In this document: piece after piece, positions 20,329 through 33,599 of the stretch
Position numbering within the stretch: position 1 is the first letter of the stretch
Layout of the letters: each line of letters opens with the position of its first letter
Assembly: GCF_001438845.1 (NCBI RefSeq)
Contig: NZ_JQCL01000080.1
Location: 365,472 to 429,471, forward strand
Length of the DNA stretch: 64,000 nt
Direction of reading: 5' to 3'
DNA from: Lactiplantibacillus xiangfangensis
Lineage (GTDB): Bacteria; Bacillota; Bacilli; Lactobacillales; Lactobacillaceae
Notes under the pieces: model-generated
Told to the model about the DNA's origin: nothing
Databases searched by the model: none
What the model saw: only the letters and a program-made list of their open reading frames with translations
Program-made: the position numbers and the translations under genes

Positions 20329-20634
20329 TTACTTTGTCATGATCGCGACCATTTTTCTGGCGAATCCCCGATCGGTAATTGCAATTACCGTCCGTTGATT
20401 GCCTGATGCGGCACTTAATTCCGCTTTAGTAAAGGTATCGATCACTGGAACATCATAAGATTGGGCCTTATCATGGAACTTCTTGGCAGTCGTGGGACCG
20501 GCATCACTCGCGATGAACACGAGTTTGGCCGATTGGTTACGGATTGCGGCCAAGGTCAGCCCTTCACCGGCAATCTGTTTTCTGGCACGCCGCGATAGGC
20601 CCAGCAGGTTTAAACAAGCTTGATTAGGCGTCAT
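20329..20634 (-). CDS. ylxQ: L7Ae-family ribosomal protein YlxQ (RplGA-like)
   Basis: 101 residues from ATG 20634, which has AAAGGAA at the right distance; an in-frame extension to 20670 has no site. The L7Ae/L30e/S12e/Gadd45 fold is visible in [18 protein letters not shown] and [13 protein letters not shown]. It is a kink-turn RNA-binding protein of uncertain cellular role. It overlaps the ylxR 3' end by 11 bases and precedes infB by 14. Confidence 0.93.
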   Translation of the reverse strand: MTPNQACLNLLGLSRRARKQIAGEGLTLAAIRNQSAKLVFIASDAGPTTAKKFHDKAQSYDVPVIDTFTKAELSAASGNQRTVIAITDRGFARKMVAIMTK

Positions 20635-20923
20635 TACCGAAGAGTTCCTTTCGGGCTTGTTGATGATCAACGTAAGCCACTAACTCGTCGTAAAAGTCCG
20701 CGCCAACCTTAATTCCAAAGGCCTTATCAAAGGTCTTCTCTTTTTGGGCACGCTTGGCAACTTTCACGTCAAGGGCAATGTAGGCACCCCGTCCCGGCTT
20801 CTTACCGGTAGCGTCAACGGATACCTCATCTTGCTTGTTCTTAACAACCCGGACTAAGTCTTTCTTGGGATGCATCTCACCCGTTACGATGTCCTTGCGT
20901 AACGGCACTTTTCTTTTTTTCAT
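20624..20923 (-). CDS. ylxR: YlxR family RNA-binding/nucleoid-associated protein
   Basis: 99 residues with the DUF448 pattern: RKDIVTGEMHPKKDLVRVV and a GRGAYIA loop (about residues 44-50). Homologues have been linked to RNase P binding and transcriptional effects. Unlike many members, the start lacks the CxxC pair (it reads VTGEMHPK rather than a Cys-containing loop). Operon partner of nusA and ylxQ. Confidence 0.93.
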   Translation of the reverse strand: MKKRKVPLRKDIVTGEMHPKKDLVRVVKNKQDEVSVDATGKKPGRGAYIALDVKVAKRAQKEKTFDKAFGIKVGADFYDELVAYVDHQQARKELFGNDA

Positions 20924-20954
20924 ATCCCAGACCTCCTTTAGTTACTTTGCTTAC

Positions 20955-22163
20955 TTATTCGGCGTCATCTGCAGAAGTTGGTTCGTCTGCTTCAGACGTT
21001 GCTTCAGCATCAGCCACGTCACTATCAACGTCGTCGCTGACTTCTGAGTCCGTTGTTTCATCATCGACGGGGGCTTCATTTCCCGTTTCAGCTTGTGCGA
21101 CGTTCTCAGGGTTTGCTTCCATTATATCAGATGCTTCGGTTTCAGATTTAATATCAATCTTAAAACCAGTCAATTTCGCAGCTAAACGCGCATTTTGTCC
21201 CCGCTTACCAATCGCTAATGATAATTGGTAATCTGGCACAACCACGGTACAACCGCGTTCGTTTTCAGGATCAAAGATAACATCCAAAACTTCAGCTGGG
21301 TTTAACGCGTTAGCGATAAAGACGGCCGTGTCATCAGTCCATTCCACGATGTCCATATTTTCGCCGTGTAATTCGTTAACGATCGTTTGGACCCGTTGTC
21401 CCTTAGGACCCACACAGGTTCCGACTGGGTCAACGTTAGGGTTATTTGAACGAACAGCTACCTTAGCACGGTCCCCAGCCTCACGAGCAATCGATACAAT
21501 TTCAACGATGCCATCGAAGATTTCAGGAACTTCTTGTTCAAATAATCGTTTCAATAAGTCTGGTGCGGTCCGTGAGACAAATACTTGGGGTCCCTTAGTC
21601 GCATTTTCAACTTTAGAAACGTAAACCTTGATTTTGTCGTGAATTCGGTAAGTTTCACCGGGTAATTGGTCAGAACGACCCATAACCGCTTCAACTTTTC
21701 CTAAACTAACGTAAACAAACCGGTTATCTTGACGTTCAACTTCACCCGTGACGATTTCATTTTCGTACTGGCTGTATTCGTCATAGATGATGCCACGTTC
21801 CGCTTCACGAACCCGTTGCATAATAACTTGTTTAGCTGTTTGAGCTGCAATCCGACCGAAATTTTTAGGTGTGACTTCAAAACGAATGTCGTCGCCAATT
21901 TCGTAAGCCTTGTTAATGGCTAATGCATCTTGCAAACTAACTTCTAGACGGGAGTCAAAGACGTCTTCAACAACTTCTTTAACTGCATAAACATGAATAT
22001 TACCCTTAACTTGATCAAAGTCAACTTCAACGTTTTGCGCTTGGCCATAGTTACGCTTGTAGGCAGAAACTAACGCTGCTTCCAAAGCATCGATAACAAC
22101 TTCTTTTTTGATGCCTTTTTCTGATTCAAGGGTGTCTAAAGCCCCTAATAATTCCTTACTCAT
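20955..22163 (-). CDS. nusA: Transcription termination/antitermination protein NusA
   Basis: 402 residues. The N-terminal RNA polymerase-binding domain (MSKELLGALDTLESEKGI) is followed by the S1 domain (about 135-200) and tandem KH domains (GTCVGPKGQRVQTI about 247, LAIGKRGQNARLA about 318). An acidic tail follows (DDETTDSEVSDDVDSD). Gram-positive NusA lacks the C-terminal AR repeats of E. coli, as here. It modulates pausing and intrinsic termination and in Bacillus feeds back on its own operon. Confidence 0.98.
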   Translation of the reverse strand: MSKELLGALDTLESEKGIKKEVVIDALEAALVSAYKRNYGQAQNVEVDFDQVKGNIHVYAVKEVVEDVFDSRLEVSLQDALAINKAYEIGDDIRFEVTPKNFGRIAAQTAKQVIMQRVREAERGIIYDEYSQYENEIVTGEVERQDNRFVYVSLGKVEAVMGRSDQLPGETYRIHDKIKVYVSKVENATKGPQVFVSRTAPDLLKRLFEQEVPEIFDGIVEIVSIAREAGDRAKVAVRSNNPNVDPVGTCVGPKGQRVQTIVNELHGENMDIVEWTDDTAVFIANALNPAEVLDVIFDPENERGCTVVVPDYQLSLAIGKRGQNARLAAKLTGFKIDIKSETEASDIMEANPENVAQAETGNEAPVDDETTDSEVSDDVDSDVADAEATSEADEPTSADDAE

Positions 22164-22183
22164 AAGTAAACTCCTTCATCAAT

Positions 22184-22660
22184 TTAGAACTTCACCGCTA
22201 AGCGAGCTTGTGAGATCTGCTTCCGGTCAATCGTAACAGTCTTGTGACGCGTCTTATCCAAATAGTCCAACGTCAAGGTATCCGGGGTAACTTCTTTTAA
22301 GTCACCTTCGAACACTTTTTTACCGTCTTGTTTTTGATACAAGCCGATGTGGACGTACTTGCCGACAGCATTTTGATAGTCGGCTTCTTTTTTTAATGGC
22401 CGTTCCGCGCCAGGTGACGACACTTCTAAGAAGTAGGCTTGGGGGATTGGGTCCGGATCCATCGTATCTAACTTTTCACTTAATTCATCACTAACCATCG
22501 CACATTCTTCAATATTAATGCCGCCTGGTTTATCGATATAAATCCGCAGGTACCAGCTCTGGCCCTCCCGGACAAATTCTACATCAACGAGTTCAAATTG
22601 ATGAGCAGTGACGATCGTATTTGCGATCGGCTGAATCGTCTCAACAACATTATTGCTCAC
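22184..22660 (-). CDS. rimP: Ribosome maturation factor RimP
   Basis: 158 residues starting at GTG 22660 behind AGGAGG (seven bases). Family features: [12 protein letters not shown] (about 22-33), [11 protein letters not shown] and the conserved [10 protein letters not shown] (about 101-110). Needed for 30S assembly. First gene of the nusA-infB operon. A terminator-like hairpin stands only about 30 bases upstream of its start, suggesting control of the whole operon by attenuation. Confidence 0.97.
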   Translation of the reverse strand: MSNNVVETIQPIANTIVTAHQFELVDVEFVREGQSWYLRIYIDKPGGINIEECAMVSDELSEKLDTMDPDPIPQAYFLEVSSPGAERPLKKEADYQNAVGKYVHIGLYQKQDGKKVFEGDLKEVTPDTLTLDYLDKTRHKTVTIDRKQISQARLAVKF

Positions 22661-22685
22661 GATTGCGCCTCCTATTCAGATTAGT

Positions 22686-22726
22686 CCAATAAAAAGAGTG
22701 AGCATCGCTGCTCACTCGTTAACGAG
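22686..22726 (-). promoter_or_regulatory. Terminator-like hairpin and overlapping palindrome in the rimP leader
   Basis: On the minus strand a 9-base stem, GAGTGAGCA/TGCTCACTC (22696-22717, loop of four), is followed by TTTTTATT. Its upstream arm overlaps a 12-base perfect palindrome CTCGTTAACGAG (22715-22726), so the two foldings are mutually exclusive. This is an attenuator geometry between the promoter (22744-22772) and rimP. Confidence 0.75.
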
Positions 22727-22743
22727 TTTTAAATTACACTCAT

Positions 22744-22772
22744 ATACTATCATAATTATGATGAAACCGCAA
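22744..22772 (-). promoter_or_regulatory. rimP-nusA-infB operon promoter
   Basis: Minus-strand TTGCGG (22767-22772), 17-base spacer, TAGTAT (22744-22749). The start point would fall about 15 bases before the leader palindrome. Confidence 0.65.
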
Positions 22773-22857
22773 CTCTACGCCGTTTATACGCAATATTTTA
22801 GCGACTATTGGGGCTTAAACACCACCCTGATACTGGCATTTTAATGAGAATTATCCG

Positions 22858-22902
22858 CAAAAAATTAGGCTTTTTTTATTTAATAAGCCCCTTTTAAGCC
22901 TT
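22858..22902 (-). terminator. Possible polC terminator
   Basis: Minus-strand AAGGCTT ... AAGCCT with a 23-base loop, followed by AATTTTTT, 20 bases past the polC stop. The stem is short. Confidence 0.5.
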
Positions 22903-22920
22903 AAATAACCCGCATTCATG

Positions 22921-25900
22921 CTAGAACAACGACAATTGGTTTTCATCCGGTAAGTCACTTAAAACACCGTTTTCCGTCATAAAGTCGATTAACGTTTGAG
23001 AAACCTTGCCCCGTTTTGACAAGTCTTCCTTAGATAGGAACGGCTTGTCAGCCCGCGCCGCAACAATTTGCTTGGCAACGTTTAGCCCTAAGCCAGGCAC
23101 TGCCCGGAACGGCGCAATCAATGTATCGCCGTCAATTAACCAGTCCGACGCATCCGACTTATAAAGATCAACCATCTTAAACTTAAAGCCCCGTTCCAAC
23201 ATTTCGTTTGCAAGCTCCAACACAGTCAAGAGGTTCTTTTCCTTAGCGGAAGCGTCCATCCCCTTGTCGGTAATCACTTTCATGGCGTCCTTGGTGGCGT
23301 CCTTACCATTGGCCATTGCAACCAGGTCAAAATCGTCGGCCCGAACGGAGAAGTAAGCAGAGTAGTAAACCAGTGGGAAGTAGACCTTGAAGTAAGCCAC
23401 CCGCAGCGCCATTAAAATGTAAGCCGCAGCATGCGCCCGTGGGAACATGTACTTGATTTTCAAACACGACTCGATGTACCAGTCGGGCACGTCGGCATCC
23501 TTCATGGCCTGTTGCCACTCATCAGGAATCCCCCGGCCCTTCCGCACGTGTTCCATAATTTGGAAGGACATATCAGATTCCATTCCGTAGTGAATCAAGT
23601 CGGTCATGATGTTATCACGACACCCAATAACTTCAGCCAACGTAACCGTCCCGTCTTTAATCAGTTCTTCGGCGTTTCCTAACCACACGTCGGTACCATG
23701 GGAAAGTCCCGAAATTTGTAGCAGTTCGTTAAAGGTCGACGGGTGCGTTTCTTCCAACATTCCCCGGACGAACCGGGTCCCGAATTCAGGAATCCCAAGG
23801 GTCCCCGTCTTCGAGAAAATCTGGTCTTCCGTTACGCCTAAAACCTCAGGGCTCGAGAAAATCTTCATAACATTAGGATCAACCGGTGGGATACTTTCTG
23901 GCTTGATTCCCGATAAATCTTGCAACATCCGGATCATCGTCGGGTCATCATGCCCTAAAATATCGATCTTCAAAATGTTGTCATGAATCGAATGGAAATC
24001 AAAGTGGGTCGTTTGCCAAGCAGCCGATTGATCATCGGCTGGGTATTGGACCGGCGTAAAATCGTAAATGTCCATATAGTCAGGCACAACGATAATTCCG
24101 GCCGGATGTTGTCCGGTCGTCCGTTTAACGCCGGTCATTCCCTTAGCTAAACGGTCGATTTCAGCCGTTCGAATATTTTGTTCCGTATCCCGTTCGTAGC
24201 CTTTGACATAACCATACCCGGTCTTGTCAGCCACCGTTCCAATCGTCCCCGCACGGTACACGTTCTTTTCACCGAACAAGACTTTGGTGTAGTTATGGGC
24301 GATCGGTTGGTAGTCCCCAGAGAAGTTCAAATCAATATCGGGCACCTTATTCCCATAAAACCCTAAGAAAGTTTCGAAAGGAATGTTTTGACCATCCCGC
24401 ACCATGTTCGTGCCACACTTAGGGCAGTCCTTTGGCGGTAAATCGTAACCCGAACCGAATTCATTATTTGTATAAAATTTTGAATACTGGCAATTTGGAC
24501 ACCGGTAATGGGGCGGCATCGGGTTAACTTCAGTAATCCCAGACAACGTTGCCACTATACTGGAACCAACGGACCCACGAGAACCAACTAAGTACCCGTC
24601 CTTATTACTCTTAAACACAAGGCGTTGAGCAATCAGGTAAATAACCGAGAACCCGTTGCCGATGATACTCTTTAACTCTTTATCCACCCGCGCCTGAACA
24701 ATTTCTGGTAACGGATCGCCGTACCACGCGTGGGCCCGGTCCATCGTCAATTGCTTGATTTCGGCTTCGGCACCTTTCATTCGTGGCGTATATAACTTAT
24801 CCTTCACGGGACGAACGTATTCGAACCGGTCCGCAATCGCTCTAGGCGTATCCACCACAATTTCATGGGCGGTCTCCTCGCCTAAGAACCGGAAATCATT
24901 CAGCATTTCATCGGTCGTCCGGAAGTGCGCGTCGGGCCACTCAGTCCGCTTACGTCCTAACGCGATCTTTGGTTGTGATTTAATCAATACTGTCCGGTAG
25001 ATCTTGTCCTCTTTATTCAAGTAGTGGACGTCGCCAGTTGCAGCAACCGGAATATTGAGTTCGTGGCCTAAGTCAACCATGTTCTTAATAATTTCTTCTA
25101 AGTGCTTGTTATCTGCAATCAAGCCACTTTCAATCAAGTCAGCGTAGATACCCTTAGGTTGGACTTCCAAAAAGTCGTAGTAACTGGCCTTTTGTTTTGC
25201 TTCAGCCCGCCCCTTTTGCATCATCGCCGTGAAGACTTCACCGTTATGACAAGCAGAACCCACTAGAATGCCATCCCGATACTTATTCAAAACACTACGT
25301 GGTACCCGCGGCACGCCCGCAAAATACTGAACGTTGGATAGTGAGATGATTTTAAACAGGTTCTTTAACCCCGCTTGCGTCGTTGCGTACAGGGTCGCGT
25401 GGAATGGTCGGGCGTGTTTATACGCGCCGTTTTCACTCATGTGGTCATTTAACTGATTATGCCGTTGTACGCCGTAACGCTCCTCCGCATCCTTTAAAAA
25501 GATGTGATTCAAATGTCCCGTCGATTCCGCATCGTAGATCGCCCGGTGATGGTGTTCTAAGTTAACGTTGAATTTCTTAGACAGTGAGTCCAAAGTGTAG
25601 CGACGAAAATCCGGGTATAACCAGCGGGCTAACGTTAACGTATCAATGATTGGATTGGTAATAGCTTCCATGTGGTGCCGGGCGTAACCGGTATTCATGA
25701 AGCCCATATCAAACGTGACGTTATGCCCAACGATGATTGCGTCGCCGTAAAATTCACGAAACAGGCGGAAGACTTCTTCTTCTGATTTCGATCCCCGCAC
25801 CATTTCATCGGTGATACTAGTCAAATTAGTGGTTTGCGCGGATAAATGGAACCCGGGATCAATAAATTCTTCGAACTGATCGATCACGTTTCCTTTTTCC

Positions 25901-27240
25901 ATCTTCACCGCTGAAAGTTCGATGACCCGGTCATAAATCGCGGACAGTCCCGTCGTTTCAGTATCAAAGATCACGTACGTTGATTCTTTTAAGTCGTCCG
26001 GTGCATCGTTATAAGCAATCGGCACACCGTCGTCAACCATGTTGGCTTCAACGCCATATAAAATCTTGACGTGATTCTTTTCACCCGCGGCAAAAGCTTC
26101 GGGAAAGGCTTGGGCGCCAGAATGGTCGGTGATGGCAATCGCCGGCATCCCCCATTTCCCCGCTTGCTTGACGTAGTCGCTGACACTGTTCGTCGCGTCC
26201 ATCGTACTCATGTTGGAATGCACGTGGAGTTCGACCCGCTTTTCGTCGGCTGGGGCCTTGTCCTGACGACTCGCATGGCTCGTCTCGTTAATATCGTAAG
26301 CGTTGATCGTCAAATCCCGCATGAAGCTATCTTCTTGTACGGAACCACGCACACGAACCCACATCCCGGTACTGAGCGCCGCGAACTGGGCCTCATCATC
26401 GGCATTACGGGAGAACTTCTTAACGACCATTGATGAACTGTAATCCGTAATTTTTAAAATTAACAGCTGTCGTTGTGAGCGTAACGTCCGGACTTCCATG
26501 TCAAAAACGTAACCTTCAACAATCACTGAACGTTCTTCTTCGGTAATTTGAACCAGCTGTTTAGCCGGTTCTTGCGGGTTAATCTGTTTTCCTAATTGAA
26601 CTGGACCATCCACTGGCGCCGGTGCATCGGCTTGCTTAGCCCGCTTTTCATTCGCCTTTTTAATGGCTGCTTCCGCCTTTTGGGCCAACGCTTGATCCGA
26701 TTTGGCCTTCTGGGCATGGAATTCTTGTATTTTAGCCTGCGACGCGGTTTCGTCAATCATCGTATGGATTGAAAACTTTGGAAAACCGAGTCGTTGATAG
26801 GTACTTTCAATTGGACCGAGGGCCTGATTGGTCAAAAAATTCTGAATGACTTCATTTTCGGCTAATAGGATGACCCGGCCATCGTCTAACGATGGCACGT
26901 TGCTATTGCAGAGCGACTGGACTAACGGAGAGGCAATTCCGCTATTTTGTACGATCCATTCCCAATAGTCGGCCAACGCCCGCGAATTGATTTCCTGGTC
27001 ATCGGTTTGAACCGCCATGGTGACCTGGGCAATGTCTTTAAACGCCATCTGCAATTTATTTTGGAACGTCATAAATTGCGTATATGGCAATACGTGTTGG
27101 AAATGCAGGTGAAACTCCCAAACCTTGGACGCCTGATGAACCGTTAACTTCGTGACGGCTGCGTCTTCAAAATCTGGCCCCGTTGGCATCTCAATTTGTT
27201 CGAGGAGTTTCTCAAACATTTCTTGCTGATTTAAGCTCAC
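22921..27240 (-). CDS. polC: DNA polymerase III alpha subunit, Gram-positive PolC type
   Basis: 1439 residues, start GTG 27240 behind GGAGGAG. Order of parts: N-terminal domains, OB fold (about 235-330), PHP domain beginning [13 protein letters not shown] (about 340) and split by a DnaQ-like 3'-5' exonuclease ([11 protein letters not shown] about 430). The zinc finger has paired CxxC (CPNCQY ... CPKCG, about 920-950). The polymerase palm includes [13 protein letters not shown] (about 974), with helix-hairpin-helix C-terminus. It is the replicative polymerase. It lies downstream of proS, as in other Bacilli. Confidence 0.98.
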   Translation of the reverse strand: MSLNQQEMFEKLLEQIEMPTGPDFEDAAVTKLTVHQASKVWEFHLHFQHVLPYTQFMTFQNKLQMAFKDIAQVTMAVQTDDQEINSRALADYWEWIVQNSGIASPLVQSLCNSNVPSLDDGRVILLAENEVIQNFLTNQALGPIESTYQRLGFPKFSIHTMIDETASQAKIQEFHAQKAKSDQALAQKAEAAIKKANEKRAKQADAPAPVDGPVQLGKQINPQEPAKQLVQITEEERSVIVEGYVFDMEVRTLRSQRQLLILKITDYSSSMVVKKFSRNADDEAQFAALSTGMWVRVRGSVQEDSFMRDLTINAYDINETSHASRQDKAPADEKRVELHVHSNMSTMDATNSVSDYVKQAGKWGMPAIAITDHSGAQAFPEAFAAGEKNHVKILYGVEANMVDDGVPIAYNDAPDDLKESTYVIFDTETTGLSAIYDRVIELSAVKMEKGNVIDQFEEFIDPGFHLSAQTTNLTSITDEMVRGSKSEEEVFRLFREFYGDAIIVGHNVTFDMGFMNTGYARHHMEAITNPIIDTLTLARWLYPDFRRYTLDSLSKKFNVNLEHHHRAIYDAESTGHLNHIFLKDAEERYGVQRHNQLNDHMSENGAYKHARPFHATLYATTQAGLKNLFKIISLSNVQYFAGVPRVPRSVLNKYRDGILVGSACHNGEVFTAMMQKGRAEAKQKASYYDFLEVQPKGIYADLIESGLIADNKHLEEIIKNMVDLGHELNIPVAATGDVHYLNKEDKIYRTVLIKSQPKIALGRKRTEWPDAHFRTTDEMLNDFRFLGEETAHEIVVDTPRAIADRFEYVRPVKDKLYTPRMKGAEAEIKQLTMDRAHAWYGDPLPEIVQARVDKELKSIIGNGFSVIYLIAQRLVFKSNKDGYLVGSRGSVGSSIVATLSGITEVNPMPPHYRCPNCQYSKFYTNNEFGSGYDLPPKDCPKCGTNMVRDGQNIPFETFLGFYGNKVPDIDLNFSGDYQPIAHNYTKVLFGEKNVYRAGTIGTVADKTGYGYVKGYERDTEQNIRTAEIDRLAKGMTGVKRTTGQHPAGIIVVPDYMDIYDFTPVQYPADDQSAAWQTTHFDFHSIHDNILKIDILGHDDPTMIRMLQDLSGIKPESIPPVDPNVMKIFSSPEVLGVTEDQIFSKTGTLGIPEFGTRFVRGMLEETHPSTFNELLQISGLSHGTDVWLGNAEELIKDGTVTLAEVIGCRDNIMTDLIHYGMESDMSFQIMEHVRKGRGIPDEWQQAMKDADVPDWYIESCLKIKYMFPRAHAAAYILMALRVAYFKVYFPLVYYSAYFSVRADDFDLVAMANGKDATKDAMKVITDKGMDASAKEKNLLTVLELANEMLERGFKFKMVDLYKSDASDWLIDGDTLIAPFRAVPGLGLNVAKQIVAARADKPFLSKEDLSKRGKVSQTLIDFMTENGVLSDLPDENQLSLF

Positions 27241-27269
27241 ACGTGCTCCTCCTTTGATTCAATACCTAA

Positions 27270-27314
27270 CTAAAATCACCTAGTTTCTAAGTTGCCGAAA
27301 CTAGGTGATTTCCG
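27270..27314 (-). terminator. Hairpin terminator between proS and polC
   Basis: 15-base perfect stem AAATCACCTAGTTTC / GAAACTAGGTGATTT with T-rich tail on the minus strand, in the 136-base proS-polC gap. The polC promoter must lie in or after it, or there is read-through. Confidence 0.85.
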
Positions 27315-27376
27315 CATCCACTAATGATTAAGTGTACGCATTTTTTAGTCAACATGCAACGATTGAACCGTTACGA

Positions 27377-29086
<1,710 letters not shown>

Positions 29087-29132
29087 CTACTAAACGTCTC
29101 CTTATAGTTCCAATTTAATCAATAGCAATAAC

Positions 29133-30410
29133 TTAGAAGAAATAACGTTGAATATCATTCCAAGTTACTAAAATCATTAACAACATTAATAGGCCAAACC
29201 CAATTAGGGTGATGACACTTTCCGTTTCGACCCGCAACGGTTTCCCGCGCACGCCTTCCACGATGTTCAATAACAGTTTACCACCATCGAGGGCTGGAAT
29301 TGGTAAGAGGTTCACAATTCCCAAGTTGATCGATAACACAGCCAACAGGTAAATCACTTGACGTAGGCCCGATTTAGCCGCTTGTGAAGTCGTGGCAAAA
29401 ATTGCGACCGGCCCGCCCAAATCGTTCAAGCTAAACCCATGGGTCACCATTCGACCCAATACTTGGAAGATCTGTTTCGTGATTCCCCAGGACCCGGTAA
29501 ACCCGTACGCTAACTTGGCACCCAAGCTCTTATTCGTCGTGGTGTCCCATACGACCCCGATTTGACCGATCCGGTTACCGGACACGGTCTTCGCTGCCGG
29601 TGTCACCGCAACGGTCTTACTATGGCCATTACGGTTAACGGTGAGGTTTAACTTTTGTTTAGGACTGTCTTGAATCAAAATCGAGATGGATTGGGCACTG
29701 GTCATCTTCTTACCGTTCACCGCGGTAATTTGATCACCGGCCTTAATTCCGGCTTGCCGCGCCACCGAATTGCTCGTGGTGCTAGCAACGTTCGTTGTCA
29801 CCGTCGTAACGCCACCCTGCATAAAAGCCAGGATGGCAAAGGTAATGATGGCTAAAATGAAATTATTCATTGGCCCAGCAAAGTTGGTCAGCATCCGTTG
29901 CCATAACTTGGCAGATTGGAACTGAACGTCGACCGGCGCAATCTGAACTTCGGTCCCGTCGCTTTCAACAATGGTTGCGTCATGATGAACAGCGTAACGC
30001 TTAACCGCACTTTCGTCACCATTTTCGTAGCCTTCGATCCAGAGTCCTTTTTCAAGGTCACTCCCCGTTACAGAAAGTGGAATACCATTGAACAGGGTCG
30101 TCTTTTTGCTGGCATTGATTGAATGAACGAGCCCGTCTTCACCAATCATCAAACTGACCGGGGTACCGGGTTTAAGTTCTTCATCTTCATCATCAGCGAC
30201 ACCGGCCATCCGGACATACCCACCAATTGGTAGGAACCGTAACGTATAAGTCGTGGCGTTCCGTCGAAAAGCAACCGCCTTAGGCCCCATTCCAACTGAA
30301 AACTCGCGAACTAAAATACCGGCGCGTTTCGCAAAGTAAAAGTGGCCAAACTCGTGAACAATCACGAGGATTCCAAAAACGATGATGAACGTAATGATTG
30401 TAACTATCAA
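29133..30410 (-). CDS. rseP: Site-2 intramembrane zinc metalloprotease RseP (Eep)
   Basis: 425 residues, polytopic. The zinc motif HEFGH is at about residues 19-23 in the first transmembrane helix. A PDZ domain lies in the middle (about 205-290, around AGIKAGDQITAVNGK), and the second metal/substrate motif NLLPIPALDGGKLL is at about 365-378. In lactobacilli it trims remnant signal peptides, including those of lipoproteins and pheromone precursors. Operon cdsA-rseP-proS is conserved. Confidence 0.96.
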   Translation of the reverse strand: MIVTIITFIIVFGILVIVHEFGHFYFAKRAGILVREFSVGMGPKAVAFRRNATTYTLRFLPIGGYVRMAGVADDEDEELKPGTPVSLMIGEDGLVHSINASKKTTLFNGIPLSVTGSDLEKGLWIEGYENGDESAVKRYAVHHDATIVESDGTEVQIAPVDVQFQSAKLWQRMLTNFAGPMNNFILAIITFAILAFMQGGVTTVTTNVASTTSNSVARQAGIKAGDQITAVNGKKMTSAQSISILIQDSPKQKLNLTVNRNGHSKTVAVTPAAKTVSGNRIGQIGVVWDTTTNKSLGAKLAYGFTGSWGITKQIFQVLGRMVTHGFSLNDLGGPVAIFATTSQAAKSGLRQVIYLLAVLSINLGIVNLLPIPALDGGKLLLNIVEGVRGKPLRVETESVITLIGFGLLMLLMILVTWNDIQRYFF

Positions 30411-30452
30411 ATATACGCTCCTTTCTCCCAGGCTTGCTGGGGGCCATCAGCG

Positions 30453-31238
30453 TTAAAAGAGGCCAAATAAGTGTGCAATTGGGAAAACTAACAACATACT
30501 ATCAAACCGGTCGAGGATACCACCATGACCAGGTAAGATCTTACCAGAATCCTTCACGCCGTAGTAGCGCTTCAAAGCGGATTCAACTAAGTCGCCAAAT
30601 TGACCGACTACGGAAAGGATAATCGTAATGACGATCAGCCACAATGCGTTGGCAGGACCAACATGGAAGCCAATGGCAAACGCAGCGGCAATGATCACAC
30701 CAATGATACTACCACCAATGCAGCCTTCCCACGTCTTATTAGGACTAATGGGCGTCACTTTATGCTTGCCAAGCTTACGACCAACCATGTAAGCGCCACT
30801 GTCAGTTGCCCAAACGATAAACATTAGGAACAGTAACATTTCCACGCTTACACCACGAGCAGCCGTGAAATAATTGAAGCCCATCCCGATGTATAACACG
30901 CCTAGCGTTAAGACCCCGGCATCGTCAAAGGAGAACCTGTTCCGTGACCAGACCGTGTGCAACAATAATAAAATAACTAAGAAGTAAACGACGTACGACT
31001 TGTTAAGTTGATCTGGTAAGCCGTTAAACCACTTGTTAGGGGCAATCTGAATCATGACCGCCAACATACTAACAATCGCTTCAAACGAAATTAATAACTT
31101 TTTTCGCATAATCAGTAGTTCACTCATCGCAACCGCGCCTAAAAGCATGGCCACAATGTCTAGCGTGATGCCCCCGATAAAGATCACCGGGATAAATAAG
31201 ATTAAGGCGACTACCGCTGTAATGACCCGTTGTTTCAT
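30453..31238 (-). CDS. cdsA: Phosphatidate cytidylyltransferase
   Basis: 261-residue membrane enzyme with about eight helices that makes CDP-diacylglycerol from phosphatidate and CTP. The C-terminal signature runs from ESALKRYYGVKDSGKILPGH to GGILDRFDSM (about 215-245). Between uppS and rseP. Confidence 0.97.
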   Translation of the reverse strand: MKQRVITAVVALILFIPVIFIGGITLDIVAMLLGAVAMSELLIMRKKLLISFEAIVSMLAVMIQIAPNKWFNGLPDQLNKSYVVYFLVILLLLHTVWSRNRFSFDDAGVLTLGVLYIGMGFNYFTAARGVSVEMLLFLMFIVWATDSGAYMVGRKLGKHKVTPISPNKTWEGCIGGSIIGVIIAAAFAIGFHVGPANALWLIVITIILSVVGQFGDLVESALKRYYGVKDSGKILPGHGGILDRFDSMLLVFPIAHLFGLF

Positions 31239-31253
31239 CCTACAAAACTCCCT

Positions 31254-32033
31254 CTATTTTTTATCCGTCAACCCGCCAAACCGGCGATCACGACTTTGAA
31301 AGTCCGCGATGCACGCTTGCAATGTTGCCGCTGTAAAATCTGGCCACTTAACATCAGTGAAAACGAGTTCGCTGTACGCAATTTGCCAAAGTAAAAAGTT
31401 GGAAATCCGTTCCTCGCCACTGGTCCGAATCAAAAGATCTGGATCGTTATACGGGGCTAACGGCGCCGTCATCAAAGCTTGATCAACCGTTTTATCCGTA
31501 ATCTCTTCCGGTTTTAACCGACCATCCAAAACGGCCTGCGCAATCGACTGAACACCAGTCACCATTTCTGCACGTGACCCATAATTCAGCGCAAAGTTTA
31601 ACACCATGCCATTACAATCTTTCGTATCTTCGATGGCATCGTGCACCGCTTTTTGCGTCGCTGCGGGCAACCGGTCCGTGTAGCCCATGACTGCGACCCG
31701 AACGTTATTCTTGATCAAGTCTGGGACAAAGGTATCAAAAAAATTAACTGGTAGTTGCATCAAGTAGTTAACTTCATCACTCGGGCGCTTCCAATTTTCC
31801 GTCGAAAAGGCGTAAAGCGTCAGCACCTTCACACCGAGATCACTCGCTGCCACCGTAATTTTTTTGACGGTATTCATACCTTCCTTGTGACCGGCGATCC
31901 GTGGTAAATGTCGCGCCTTGGCCCAACGACCATTCCCGTCCATGATGATGGCGACGTGCGCTGGAATCCGATTGGGATCAAGTTGCACGTCCGTTTCATC
32001 TGCGGGATCATTTTTATTAAAAAAAGCGAACAA
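31254..32033 (-). CDS. uppS: Undecaprenyl diphosphate synthase
   Basis: 259 residues if started at TTG 32033, which has GGAGG six bases upstream; the TTG five codons earlier overlaps that site and is less likely. The cis-prenyltransferase motif HVAIIMDGNGRWA is near residue 25, and later RTSGEERISNFLLWQ. It builds the C55 lipid carrier for peptidoglycan, teichoic acid and capsule. First gene of uppS-cdsA-rseP-proS. Confidence 0.95.
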   Translation of the reverse strand: MFAFFNKNDPADETDVQLDPNRIPAHVAIIMDGNGRWAKARHLPRIAGHKEGMNTVKKITVAASDLGVKVLTLYAFSTENWKRPSDEVNYLMQLPVNFFDTFVPDLIKNNVRVAVMGYTDRLPAATQKAVHDAIEDTKDCNGMVLNFALNYGSRAEMVTGVQSIAQAVLDGRLKPEEITDKTVDQALMTAPLAPYNDPDLLIRTSGEERISNFLLWQIAYSELVFTDVKWPDFTAATLQACIADFQSRDRRFGGLTDKK

Positions 32034-32106
32034 ATCGCACCTCCACAAAAATAGCTTAACTAAGCACTATTTTACCAAAAAACGGCCCATTTAACTATTA
32101 GTCAAC

Positions 32107-32136
32107 AAAAAAAGGCTTGAATTTCTTCAAGCCTTA
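32107..32136 (-). terminator. Terminator after frr
   Basis: Perfect stem AAGGCTTGAA / TTCAAGCCTT followed by a seven-T run on the minus strand. Confidence 0.92.
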
Positions 32137-32154
32137 ACGAATTAGTAAGCTTTA

Positions 32155-32718
32155 CTAGCCTGCTAAAACTTCTTTTTCTTTATCTGCGACGATGCCATCA
32201 ACGTCTTTACCAGCTTGATCAGTAATCTTTTGCGTCTGATCTTCTAGTTGATGTAACTGGTCATCGGTAAAATTGCCGTCTTTGTGACCCTTTTTCAAGG
32301 CTTCCATTGCGTCACGCCGAACATTCCGAACGGCAACCTTAGCACGTTCACCTTCAGCCTTAACGTCCTTGGCAAGTTCCTTACGCCGTTCTTCCGTTAA
32401 TTGTGGAATAACTAAGCGAATGGCGGAACCGTCGTTCGCTGGGCTGATTCCTAAGTCGGACGCCAAGATAGCCTTTTCGATTTCCTTCAAAGCGCTCTTG
32501 TCGAATGGTGTCACCATCAAAACCCGTGGTTCTGGCACGGTAATTGACGCCATCTGGTTCAAAGGCGTTTGTGTGCCGTAATAGTCCGCGGAGATCCGGT
32601 TCAATAATGAAGCGTTCGCACGTCCAGCCCGAATATTACCGAGTTCCCGTTGAAGGGCTTCTTCTGCCTTTTTCATCCGTTGTTGTGCATCTTTTAAGAT
32701 TGGTTCTGTCACTGCCAT
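32155..32718 (-). CDS. frr: Ribosome recycling factor
   Basis: 187 residues from ATG 32718 behind GGGGGAA; the longer in-frame start runs into pyrH. The coiled-coil protein has the conserved [18 protein letters not shown] (about 26-43) and [13 protein letters not shown] (about 117). It splits post-termination ribosomes with EF-G. One base separates it from the pyrH stop. Confidence 0.97.
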   Translation of the reverse strand: MAVTEPILKDAQQRMKKAEEALQRELGNIRAGRANASLLNRISADYYGTQTPLNQMASITVPEPRVLMVTPFDKSALKEIEKAILASDLGISPANDGSAIRLVIPQLTEERRKELAKDVKAEGERAKVAVRNVRRDAMEALKKGHKDGNFTDDQLHQLEDQTQKITDQAGKDVDGIVADKEKEVLAG

Positions 32719-32719
32719 G

Positions 32720-33484
<765 letters not shown>

Positions 33485-33542
33485 TTATCAATAGCCGTTA
33501 TAGCATCGCACGGATTCACGGATAAAAAATAGTTTGTTTTAC

Positions 33543-33584
33543 AAAAAAAGAGATTATGGCAAAAACTAAATCTGCCATAATCTC
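33543..33584 (-). terminator. tsf terminator
   Basis: 12-base stem GAGATTATGGCA / TGCCATAATCTC with a run of seven T on the minus strand, after tsf. Confidence 0.93.
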
Positions 33585-33599
33585 CCCTCTGAATGTTAA

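Noticed and set aside
29087..29132. T-box leader for proS
   Set aside because: Only 46 bases separate rseP and proS, far too short for a T-box.
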